A model generated the notes under the pieces. The model did no database searches and was not told the DNA's origin. It worked only from the letters and a program-made list of their open reading frames with translations. A stretch of DNA of 64,000 nt from Desulfotomaculum sp. (GTDB taxonomy: Bacteria; Bacillota; Desulfotomaculia; Desulfotomaculales; Nap2-2B), in assembly GCA_003513005.1 (NCBI GenBank), contig DOTD01000044.1:1-64000 (forward strand). The letters run 5' to 3'. The translations under genes were made by a program, and so were the position numbers. Positions 9,508 through 15,954 of this stretch are shown here, one piece after another; the first letter of the stretch is position 1; the number at the start of each line of letters is the position of its first letter.

Positions 9508-9714
9508 TTAACCTTTTGTCGCCTTGACCGCCTGAGAACCTTCTTTGTCAGCGACTGCTTCCAGATTTTCTTCGATTACTTCCTTTGAGGAACGTCTGAA
9601 TTCCTTAATAGTTTTACCGATTGCCTTCCCAACCTCGGGTAATTTGCCGGGGCCGAAAATAATCAGGGCGAGAGCGACTACCAAAATTAGTTCAGGGGCT
9701 CCAATATGCGGCAT
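9508..9714 (-). CDS. tatA: Twin-arginine translocase subunit TatA (copy 2)
   Basis: 68 aa. A membrane helix ([17 protein letters not shown]) and the amphipathic helix GKLPEVGKAIGKTIKEFRRS define TatA. It is 15 nt upstream of tatC and shares the operon with fdhE and fdnG. It is close in sequence to the first tatA at 3.1 kb but lacks that protein's duplicated tail. Together with tatC it makes a minimal TatAC system of the Gram-positive kind. Confidence 0.94.
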   Translation of the reverse strand: MPHIGAPELILVVALALIIFGPGKLPEVGKAIGKTIKEFRRSSKEVIEENLEAVADKEGSQAVKATKG

Positions 9715-9793
9715 TTTTGTTTACCTTCCTTTCAGTAATTTCAATATCAATAACTTTAATGCTTACTATTCTGCGCAGCAGAAAATATTCCTG

Positions 9794-10621
9794 CTAGCCG
9801 GTTTCGTTTTGCTTCAAGTCAGATAATGGCAGCTCAGGTTGAATATTTATATAGCCTTCGCGTAAAGCCAGAATATCCAAATAGACCGTATTAATGTCTT
9901 CCCAAAAGAGGTCCGCTGTGCCTTCCATTTTTCTCTCGTCAATTGTTTTTATATACCCGGAACAATTTTCACAATAATAAATGCGGTATTTTTCTTCTCC
10001 TTCGGCTCTTAAAAATTGCGATTCCGGATTTGCGCAGTAAGGACAGCCAATGCGTTGAAAACGCCATTTAACTTCGCATAATCCGCAATATAAATACCTT
10101 CTGCCGACCTCCTTTTCTAACAAAGATAAACTGGGCCGGCCTCCACAAACAGGGCATGAACCTTTCATCCATTCTTCAAGGTCATATACCGGCGAAGCTA
10201 TCTTTCCAAACTGCCGCATTAGAGGTTTAACCGTATGAGTTATCAAAAAACCAAATGTTTCAGACGAGACATCATTTTTGAGAAGAGCAAGCAAGTTTAC
10301 CCCGGGCTTGAATACATTGTCGACAAACAATTCCCTCTCAGATATTTCTACAGGAAGAGCCGATAATATCTGCCGGCATTCATTTTTCAGGTACGGATAA
10401 TGGTCAATAATGATTTCACTAACCTTTTCTAAAAGAATAAAGAAGTAACTGGCATTCACCTGTGGTGAGCAGATATTCAGGAGCGGGATTTTGTTTTCCT
10501 GTCCGTAACTGATCATTTGGGGCCCGGGCGGGGCAAAAATAATACTTTCCTCAGGAAGTAATAGCTGGGATAATTTGCTATAGAAGTCAACAAGTACCTG
10601 CGGTGTTATATTGCTGTTCAT
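9794..10621 (-). CDS. fdhE: Formate dehydrogenase accessory protein FdhE
   Basis: About 275 aa. FdhE is a rubredoxin-like, zinc/iron-binding factor needed to make exported formate dehydrogenase active. The C-terminal half has four CxxC knuckles: CPVCGGRP, CGLCEVKW, CPYCANPE and CENCSGY. The start at ATG 10621 is preferred over an in-frame ATG 24 nt upstream because AGGGGGAG lies at the right distance before it. First gene of the leftward fdhE-tatA-tatC-fdnG-fdnH-nrfD operon. Confidence 0.9.
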   Translation of the reverse strand: MNSNITPQVLVDFYSKLSQLLLPEESIIFAPPGPQMISYGQENKIPLLNICSPQVNASYFFILLEKVSEIIIDHYPYLKNECRQILSALPVEISERELFVDNVFKPGVNLLALLKNDVSSETFGFLITHTVKPLMRQFGKIASPVYDLEEWMKGSCPVCGGRPSLSLLEKEVGRRYLYCGLCEVKWRFQRIGCPYCANPESQFLRAEGEEKYRIYYCENCSGYIKTIDERKMEGTADLFWEDINTVYLDILALREGYINIQPELPLSDLKQNETG

Positions 10622-10763
10622 GTTTTTTTCTCCCCCTATTCTCATAAAATAACTTCGCTAACTTACGACAAATTCCTGCTAATGAATGTCCTTAAATATA
10701 TTTTGTTAGCTGTTATGTGTAATTTATTTTTCAAATTAGCAGGATTTTATCCGGAAATGTATA

Positions 10764-10804
10764 ATTATCTTGTATAATTATCTTACTTAGATTATCTTAC
10801 TTAG
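10764..10804. repeat. 14-bp tandem repeat in the divergent intergenic region
   Basis: ATTATCTTACTTAG occurs twice head-to-tail (10777-10790 and 10791-10804), with a partial third copy before it (10764-10776). It sits just upstream of the -10 box of the rightward leader promoter and between the divergent formate dehydrogenase and hydrogenase operons. Repeats in this position can be activator binding sites. No family is recognised. Confidence 0.6.
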
Positions 10805-10812
10805 ATTATAAT
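10783..10812 (+). promoter_or_regulatory. Promoter of the hydrogenase leader
   Basis: A consensus TATAAT at 10807-10812 would start RNA near 10819, at the first nucleotides of the Moco aptamer P1 strand. The only -35 candidate at suitable spacing is the weak TTACTT (10783-10788, 18-bp spacer), which lies in the 14-bp repeat and suggests dependence on an activator. Confidence 0.45.
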
Positions 10813-10818
10813 ACGTTA

Positions 10819-10920
10819 GTTCTCCGAGCCTGATTACCTGCGGCAATAGCTATGGTCTTCAGGCCGCTGGGTATATCCGGAAACAGGTATGCCTCCCGTT
10901 ATGGAAAGGGGAATATGTGT
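10819..10920 (+). promoter_or_regulatory. Moco riboswitch-like aptamer, copy 1
   Basis: The conserved 3' core GCCTCCCGTTATGGAAAG (10891-10908) closely matches the end of the E. coli moaA leader aptamer, the prototype Moco RNA. P1 forms from TTCTCC (10820-10825) with GGGGAA (10908-10913), extended by ATACG (10811-10815) with TGTGT (10916-10920) if transcription starts early enough. Internal helices TACCTG/CAGGTA and GCGGC/GCCGC are present. It reads towards the [NiFe] hydrogenase and is followed by a terminator. Whether the ligand is Mo- or W-cofactor cannot be read from the sequence. Confidence 0.82.
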
Positions 10921-10946
10921 AAGTTTAAAGTCTTTTTGTGGCTTTT

Positions 10947-10982
10947 AACTGACATGTCTTCTTTCGGGCATGGCAGTTTTTT
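10947..10982 (+). terminator. Riboswitch terminator 1
   Basis: Stem AACTGACATG (10947-10956) with CATGGCAGTT (10969-10978), one mismatch, 12-nt loop, then six T. An alternative antiterminator pairs 10916-10930 with 10942-10956 (13 pairs, 2 mismatches). That pairing consumes both the distal P1 strand of aptamer 1 and the whole 5' arm of this terminator. Confidence 0.8.
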
Positions 10983-11111
10983 AATCTTTCCAGAATCTAT
11001 TTTTTAAAGCAAGTATTATTATGTCAATTTTCGATAGATTTATGGCATTGTTCACAAACACATAGTCGGCACAGGCACTATGAGGAAAGTGATATAAAGT
11101 TTAGCCGCTGC

Positions 11112-11216
11112 TATATTATTCCCGGGCTTGATAAACTGGAGCAGTAAGCCACGGTTATCAGGCGAGTGGGTATACCTTGGAACTGGTTCACCTTCCATTA
11201 TGGAAAGTGATACGAA
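11112..11216 (+). promoter_or_regulatory. Moco riboswitch-like aptamer, copy 2
   Basis: It aligns along its length with copy 1. GGGCTTGATAAACTGGAGCA matches GAGCCTGATTACCTGCGGCA, TGGGTATACC matches TGGGTATATCC, and CACCTTCCATTATGGAAAG matches the diagnostic 3' core of copy 1. It lies about 190 nt after copy 1 in the same orientation. The P1 helix is less well paired than in copy 1 and the GCGGC/GCCGC helix is not obvious, so this copy may have a different ligand preference or be weaker. Confidence 0.7.
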
Positions 11217-11239
11217 AGTCAAGGTTTCTTTAGGCCGTT

Positions 11240-11264
11240 ACTGTCATACATATGGCAGTTTTAG
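11240..11264 (+). terminator. Terminator-like hairpin 2 after the second aptamer
   Basis: Stem ACTGTCATA / TATGGCAGT (11240-11259) with a G-U pair and a very tight loop, then TTTT. It resembles terminator 1 in sequence (AACTG...CAGTT) and in position relative to its aptamer, but the U-tract is shorter. Confidence 0.5.
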
Positions 11265-11400
11265 TAAAACCTCCTTTAACCCTTAACAACTGAATAGTAT
11301 GATGAGGTTTGTTAAACGCGGGATTAGAGAGATAACCGGGCCTATGATGGTTAATTTTCTAAAAAAGCGTTTGCGGGCTTCAATAGTTTAAGGAAGAACC

Positions 11401-11430
11401 GAAAAGGCAGCTGCCTTTTCGTGTGTTTTT
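11401..11430 (+). terminator. Terminator-like hairpin 3, 75 bp before the hydrogenase
   Basis: A perfect 20-bp palindrome (GAAAAGGCAG/CTGCCTTTTC, 11401-11420) is followed by GTGTGTTTTT. It would stop leader transcripts before hyaA unless disrupted. The stretch 11265-11400 shows no third aptamer or coding sequence. Confidence 0.6.
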
Positions 11431-11505
11431 CTTGCAAAGCCTTTCTAGAAGGTTTTATTATTAATTATAAAATGTTCAAAAATCTTAAGCAAAGGAGGAG
11501 AGAAA

Positions 11506-12513
11506 TTGGGACTGACCAGACGTGAATTTGTCAAACTATGTATGAGTTCTACCATGGGCGCCTACCTCTTAAGCGTATTAGGGCCAGATTTTGGAAATCA
11601 GCTTGCTTTTGCAGCCGACGAAAAGCCTGTTGTGATCTGGCTGCAGGGCGCGAGCTGCACCGGTTGTTCTATCTCTTTACTGAACAGTGTTGACCCCCCG
11701 ATAGAAACAGTACTGCTGGATGTGATCAGTTTAAAGTATCACCCCAATTTAATGGCCGCTTCCGGACACCTCTGTGGTGAACTTTTAGAGGAAGTAGCGC
11801 GCAATTACAAAGACAGGTTCTTCCTTGTCATTGAGGGAGCGATTCCGACTAAGGATAACGGAATTTATTGTACAATCGCGGAAAATAAAAATATTGAATT
11901 GACAATGCTTCAGGCTGTAAACATACTTGGAAATGCCGCGATAGCCGTAATAGCGGCAGGCAACTGCGCCGCTTTCGGAGGTATTCCGGGAGCCGCTCCG
12001 AATCCTACCGGATGCGTAGCCGTTAATAAAGTTGTTACTAAAAAACCTGTAATCAATATTTCATGCTGCCCCATGCCTCCCGAACATTTTCTGGGCACTG
12101 TGGTTTACGTCCTGACCACAAACCAGGTTCCGGAACTGGACAGGCTCGGGCGGCCGAAAATGTTTTATCCGAAACCTATTCACGAAGAGTGTTGGCGCCG
12201 TCAATATTTCGACAAGGGGCAATTTGCCAATTACCCGGGTGAAGAAGGCTGCCTTGCCATGCTGGGCTGCAAGGGTTTCTGGGCTATGGCCGACTGCAAC
12301 AAGAGGGGCTGGAACAACAACGTCAACTGGTGTATCAAAGCGGGCGCTCCCTGCCAGGCATGCTCTGAGCCGCTTTTCCCGGATGAGACGGAGCCATTTT
12401 ATGGTTTGTTCCCGGTGACGAACAAAGAAAAAGTATCTTATAACCCGGTTGTGCCGGGGCAAACGGATTATGACTTTAGTGCTTCCAGAAAAAGTAAGCC
12501 TGAAACAGAATGA
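11506..12513 (+). CDS. hyaA: [NiFe] hydrogenase small subunit, Tat-exported
   Basis: 335 aa electron-transfer subunit of a group-1 type uptake hydrogenase (hynB is an equivalent name). The Tat signal is TRREFVKLCMSSTMG followed by a hydrophobic stretch to AFAAD. Iron-sulfur ligands are seen in GASCTGCSISLLN, GNCAAFGG and CCPMPP (proximal), HEECWRRQYF...GCLAMLGC (distal) and CNKRGWNNN...CIKAGAPCQAC (medial). There is no C-terminal membrane anchor and no cytochrome b gene follows, so the physiological electron acceptor is not evident. TTG start with GGAGGAG at ideal spacing. 19 nt separate it from the large subunit. Confidence 0.95.
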   Translation: MGLTRREFVKLCMSSTMGAYLLSVLGPDFGNQLAFAADEKPVVIWLQGASCTGCSISLLNSVDPPIETVLLDVISLKYHPNLMAASGHLCGELLEEVARNYKDRFFLVIEGAIPTKDNGIYCTIAENKNIELTMLQAVNILGNAAIAVIAAGNCAAFGGIPGAAPNPTGCVAVNKVVTKKPVINISCCPMPPEHFLGTVVYVLTTNQVPELDRLGRPKMFYPKPIHEECWRRQYFDKGQFANYPGEEGCLAMLGCKGFWAMADCNKRGWNNNVNWCIKAGAPCQACSEPLFPDETEPFYGLFPVTNKEKVSYNPVVPGQTDYDFSASRKSKPETE

Positions 12514-12532
12514 CAGGAGGTGAAAAAATAAA

Positions 12533-13981
12533 GTGGCCCAAAAGGTTATTATTGATCCGGTAACCAGGATCGAAGGACATCTTAAAATAGAAGTTGATGT
12601 TGAACACGGCAAAGTAACTGACGCCAGGTCAAGCGGCACATTATTCAGAGGTCTTGAGATAATATTAAAAGGCCGTGATCCCCGCGACGCCTGTCACATA
12701 ATGCAGCGTATCTGCGGTGTCTGCCCTATCGCTCATGGAACAGCATCCATGTTCTGTCTTGATGACGCTTTCGGCGTCCAGCCGCCCACCAACGGACGGA
12801 TTCTTCGTAATCTAATCCAGGGCGCAAACTATATACAGTCGCATATTTTACATTTTTACCACCTGGCTGCACTGGATTATGTTCTTGGTCCGGATACAGC
12901 GCCGTTTATACCACGTTTCAAAGGTGATTACCGTTTGCCGAAGCCGGTTAATGATATGGCTGTAGGACATTACATTCAAGCGCTGACTATTCGCAAGAAA
13001 GCCCATGAGATGGGCGCTATTTTCGGCGCTAAGATGCCTCATGTAACAGTTTTTACGGCAGGCGGTGTTACCGAAAACGTAACAGCTGAAAAGATTGCCC
13101 TGTATAAACAATATCTCGCCGAGATGACTTCTTTCATAGACAACGTTTATGTACCGGATGTTCTCGCAGTAGCTAACGTATATGCCGATGAATGGTTCAG
13201 TATTGGCAAAGGTTGCTCAAACATGCTTTGCTATGGTTTGTTCAAAGAAAGCGATAAGGCTGATCCTGACGGGCAGAAGATGTTCTTAAAACGAGCCCGC
13301 TATACAAAAGGTCAGTTTGGTTCAGTCGACGCAAAAAAGATAACGGAACATGTAAAGTATTCCTGGTATAATGACAGCACAACGGGAAGATATCCGGGCA
13401 CCGGCGCCACGGTTCCTGAACCAAGGAAGGAAAGCGGCTATTCATGGCTGAAGGCCCCGAGGTACGATGGACTGCCGCACGAAGTCGGGCCGCTGGCCAG
13501 GCTTTGGGCTAACCAGCATAAAGACGTTGTCGCACTGGGTGAGGAGAAAGCCTTTTCAGTTCTGGGCAGGCATGCTGCGCGTGCCCTGGAAACTTCCGCT
13601 ATTGCCCATGCCATACCTGCGTGGCTTGAGCAGCTTGTACCGGGCCAGCCGGCCTTCGCGCCTTTTGATATTCCCAAAGAGGGCTCCGGTATGGGTCTTC
13701 ACGAAGCTCCGCGCGGCGCCCTTGGACACTGGATTACAATTAAAGATTATAAAATTGATAACTACCAGGCGATTGTTCCGACTACCTGGAACGGCGGACC
13801 GCGTGATGACAATGGACAAAGGGGCCCGATTGAAGAAGCTTTAGTAGGCTGTCCGGTAAAAGATCCGGAGAATCCGATCGAACTGGTCCGGGTTGTCCGC
13901 GCCTTTGACCCCTGCATTGCCTGTGCGGTGCATGTCCTGGAAATAAAAGGGGATTGTGAGGCAAAGAGATTTATCATTTAA
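12533..13981 (+). CDS. hyaB: [NiFe] hydrogenase large subunit
   Basis: 482 aa catalytic subunit. The N-terminal nickel motif is RICGVCPIAH and the C-terminal motif is DPCIACAVH, giving the four Cys ligands of the Ni-Fe site. All are Cys, not selenocysteine. Fifteen residues follow the final His, the removable tail cut by the maturation protease encoded next. Other family blocks are RIEGHLKIEV at the start and EAPRGALGHW before the C-terminus. GTG start with ACAGGAGGTG upstream. It lacks a signal peptide and should be exported in complex with the small subunit. Confidence 0.96.
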   Translation: MAQKVIIDPVTRIEGHLKIEVDVEHGKVTDARSSGTLFRGLEIILKGRDPRDACHIMQRICGVCPIAHGTASMFCLDDAFGVQPPTNGRILRNLIQGANYIQSHILHFYHLAALDYVLGPDTAPFIPRFKGDYRLPKPVNDMAVGHYIQALTIRKKAHEMGAIFGAKMPHVTVFTAGGVTENVTAEKIALYKQYLAEMTSFIDNVYVPDVLAVANVYADEWFSIGKGCSNMLCYGLFKESDKADPDGQKMFLKRARYTKGQFGSVDAKKITEHVKYSWYNDSTTGRYPGTGATVPEPRKESGYSWLKAPRYDGLPHEVGPLARLWANQHKDVVALGEEKAFSVLGRHAARALETSAIAHAIPAWLEQLVPGQPAFAPFDIPKEGSGMGLHEAPRGALGHWITIKDYKIDNYQAIVPTTWNGGPRDDNGQRGPIEEALVGCPVKDPENPIELVRVVRAFDPCIACAVHVLEIKGDCEAKRFII

Positions 13982-13993
13982 AGGAACTAGAAA

Positions 13994-14494
13994 ATGCCTG
14001 AAAACGGAAAAAAGCTCGTTGTAATCGGGATTGGAAATTTTCTGCAGGGCGATGAAGGAGTGGGCGTACACGCTGTAGATGAACTGTCCAAAGAAAATTT
14101 AGATCCCAGGGTTGAGATTATAGACGGCGGCGCCGCCGGTTTCGACCTGTTATTCCTTCTGGAGGACGCTGATTTTGCAATTATAATTGATTGCATGGAA
14201 GCTCGTCTTGAACCGGGAACTATTTTCCGTTTAACAGCAGAAGAATTATTTTTAAGTGCAAAGACAGATACTATGCGTAATAAACTCTCTTTGCACGAAA
14301 CATATTTACCGGAAGTATTGTTGGCGGCAAAAGAGCTGAACAAGTTGCCGCCAACAATTATTTTTGGAATACAGCCTAAAGAGATAACTATAAGCTGCAG
14401 CCTGTCTGCCCCGGTGCAGAAGGCTTTGCCCAAACTGTTCAGGGCTGTGAAAAAAGAAATATCAGAATTGTTGGGTTGTGATAAGCATGCATGA
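13994..14494 (+). CDS. hyaD: Hydrogenase maturation protease (HyaD/HycI family)
   Basis: 166 aa endopeptidase that trims the large-subunit C-terminus after nickel insertion. The family start GIGNFLQGDEGVGVHAVDEL includes the acidic metal-binding residue. IIDGGAAGFDLL and IIIDCMEA hold the second, and SLHETYLPEVL holds the His. It is 12 nt after hyaB and overlaps the start of hypA. Confidence 0.93.
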   Translation: MPENGKKLVVIGIGNFLQGDEGVGVHAVDELSKENLDPRVEIIDGGAAGFDLLFLLEDADFAIIIDCMEARLEPGTIFRLTAEELFLSAKTDTMRNKLSLHETYLPEVLLAAKELNKLPPTIIFGIQPKEITISCSLSAPVQKALPKLFRAVKKEISELLGCDKHA

Positions 14495-14900
14495 GTGGGC
14501 GCTTGCTGAGGCTGTAATCGTGGCAGCCCATCAAGAAGCTGAAAAACAAAATATCAAACAAATTACGAAAGTTCAGGTCAAAATTGGAGAACTGCAGCAG
14601 ATTGATCTGGATATTTTTAAATTTGCCCTGGAAAACATAAAAGAGATTTATGACGACCTGTCTTTGGATGCGGATGTTATTGATCTGGAGGTTGAGTCAA
14701 GCACATTGAAATGCAAGGTGTGCGGGAAAGAATGGGAGTTTCGGGATTTATCTCATTTAAAGGAAGACGAGAATGAGGCAATCCATTTTATTCCTGAGAC
14801 CGCCCATGTCTTTATGCGCTGCCCCGGATGCGGAACACCTGATTTTGAAATAGTAAAAGGCAGAGGCGTTTGGATTCAGTCTATCGAAGGGGTGCTGTAA
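14487..14900 (+). CDS. hypA: Hydrogenase nickel-insertion protein HypA
   Basis: 137 aa nickel chaperone. Translation is taken from ATG 14487 because HypA must begin Met-His-Glu (here MHEWALAEA), with His2 binding nickel. An in-frame GTG 9 nt upstream would block that site. The zinc domain has CKVCGKEW and CPGCGTPDFE. It overlaps the protease gene by 8 nt. Its usual partner HypB, a GTPase, is not adjacent. A Mrp-like ATPase follows instead. Confidence 0.92.
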   Translation: MHEWALAEAVIVAAHQEAEKQNIKQITKVQVKIGELQQIDLDIFKFALENIKEIYDDLSLDADVIDLEVESSTLKCKVCGKEWEFRDLSHLKEDENEAIHFIPETAHVFMRCPGCGTPDFEIVKGRGVWIQSIEGVL

Positions 14901-14907
14901 CCAGAGT

Positions 14908-15630
14908 ATGGATCCAAGATTAAGCGTTATCGACAGAAGGTTGGAAAAGGTAGAAAATATTATTGCCGTATCGGGAGGGAAGGGCGGTATCGGTAAAAGT
15001 ATTGTTGCCGCTGCTTCAGCCCTTATTCTTGCAGAAAACGGGCGCAGGGTCGGCCTGCTGGATCTTGATTTTTGCGGGCCCTGCGCCCATATCATCCTGG
15101 GAACTGACAATATATACCCGGAGGAAGAAAAAGGCATTGTACCTCCGAAGGTGAACGGGATTAATTTTATGTCGATTACTTCTTTTACAGCCGGCTCCCC
15201 CTGGGCTTTACGCGGAAGCGAGGTATCCAATGCTATTACAGAACTGCTGGCCATAACGCAATGGGGCATGCTTGATTACCTGTTTGTGGATATGCCGCCC
15301 GGTCTTGGAGATCCCGCCCTTGACGCGATCAGGCTGATTAAAAGGATGAAATACCTGCTTGTCGCCGCACCTTCCAAAGTTGCCCTGGACGTCATGAAAA
15401 AAGAGCTTCAGGTGCTTAAGGAACTGGATATGAAAATTATCGGCATACTGGAGAACATGAAAAGAAAAGAAAGCGAATCTTTAAGGAACAAATTGGAGGA
15501 CTTAGAAGTTCCTTTCCTCGGTTCTTTGGATTATGACGCTCATCTTGAAGAAGCCATCGGCAACGTGCCGGAACTGCTTAAAACGGGATTTGCGCGACAA
15601 CTGCGGGAAGCTGTTGAAAGATTTATATAG
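14908..15630 (+). CDS. Mrp/NBP35-like P-loop ATPase in the hydrogenase operon
   Basis: 240 aa ParA/MinD-superfamily ATPase with a deviant Walker A (SGGKGGIGKS), Walker A' region LLDLDFCGPC, and DMPPGLGDPALD as in Mrp/NBP35 iron-sulfur carriers. It is shorter than Mrp (no N-terminal MIP18-like domain) and lacks the C-terminal CxxC used for cluster binding. The only close cysteine pair is CGPC after the LLDLDF strand. Starting 7 nt after hypA, it is likely co-transcribed and may help metal or cluster delivery to the hydrogenase (inference). HypB is not a match, since there is no GTPase NKxD motif and no His-rich tail. Confidence 0.75.
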   Translation: MDPRLSVIDRRLEKVENIIAVSGGKGGIGKSIVAAASALILAENGRRVGLLDLDFCGPCAHIILGTDNIYPEEEKGIVPPKVNGINFMSITSFTAGSPWALRGSEVSNAITELLAITQWGMLDYLFVDMPPGLGDPALDAIRLIKRMKYLLVAAPSKVALDVMKKELQVLKELDMKIIGILENMKRKESESLRNKLEDLEVPFLGSLDYDAHLEEAIGNVPELLKTGFARQLREAVERFI

Positions 15631-15650
15631 TACTTTACCGCGTATATTTT

Positions 15651-15692
15651 CGATCCTGACGGGTATAATCAAGCCGAAAGGATCGTTTTTTT
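15651..15692 (+). terminator. Terminator/attenuator after the Mrp-like gene
   Basis: Arms CGATCCT (15651-15657) and AGGATCG (15679-15685) enclose a 21-nt loop, followed by seven T. The next gene starts only 19 nt later, so partial read-through could set the level of the small zinc-ribbon protein. Confidence 0.65.
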
Positions 15693-15710
15693 ATAGGAGG
15701 TCTGTTTATA

Positions 15711-15884
15711 GTGAACTGTCCGGTTTGCGGAGGCAGGGCGAGCGGTAAGGTTGGTGTAGAACAGTATTACTGCTGGGATTGTTGCGTTGAATACCGTTTA
15801 TGCAAAGAAGGCGTCCAGATTTACGAAATATCTGAAGACGGAAGTTTAATGTCTTTTGATAATTTCAACGAGGGTGTTCTTTGA
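15711..15884 (+). CDS. 57-aa zinc-ribbon protein at the end of the hydrogenase cluster
   Basis: GTG start at 15711 with TAGGAGG 10 nt upstream, and TGA at 15882. The protein has CPVCGG near the N-terminus and CWDCC about 20 residues later, a compact zinc-ribbon pattern, then an acidic tail ending FDNFNEGVL. Codon usage and the strong ribosome binding site argue for a real gene. The function is unknown. Its position after hypA and the Mrp-like ATPase suggests a link with hydrogenase maturation, but a terminator separates them. Confidence 0.65.
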   Translation: MNCPVCGGRASGKVGVEQYYCWDCCVEYRLCKEGVQIYEISEDGSLMSFDNFNEGVL

Positions 15885-15954
15885 GTTTGCAAATTCTAAA
15901 AGGTGTCGGCAAAACTGCCGGGGACATAACCAGGTAGCCTTTTAAAGAAGCCGG

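Noticed and set aside
10600..11505. Cobalamin or nickel riboswitch before the hydrogenase
   Set aside because: No B12-box or NiCo core was seen. The conserved words fit the Moco class instead.
13915..13960. Selenocysteine in the hydrogenase large subunit
   Set aside because: The nickel motif reads DPCIACAVH with ordinary Cys codons and no in-frame TGA.
14908..15630. HypB
   Set aside because: The protein has a Mrp/MinD-type deviant Walker A and DMPPG motif, not the GTPase motifs or His-rich region of HypB.
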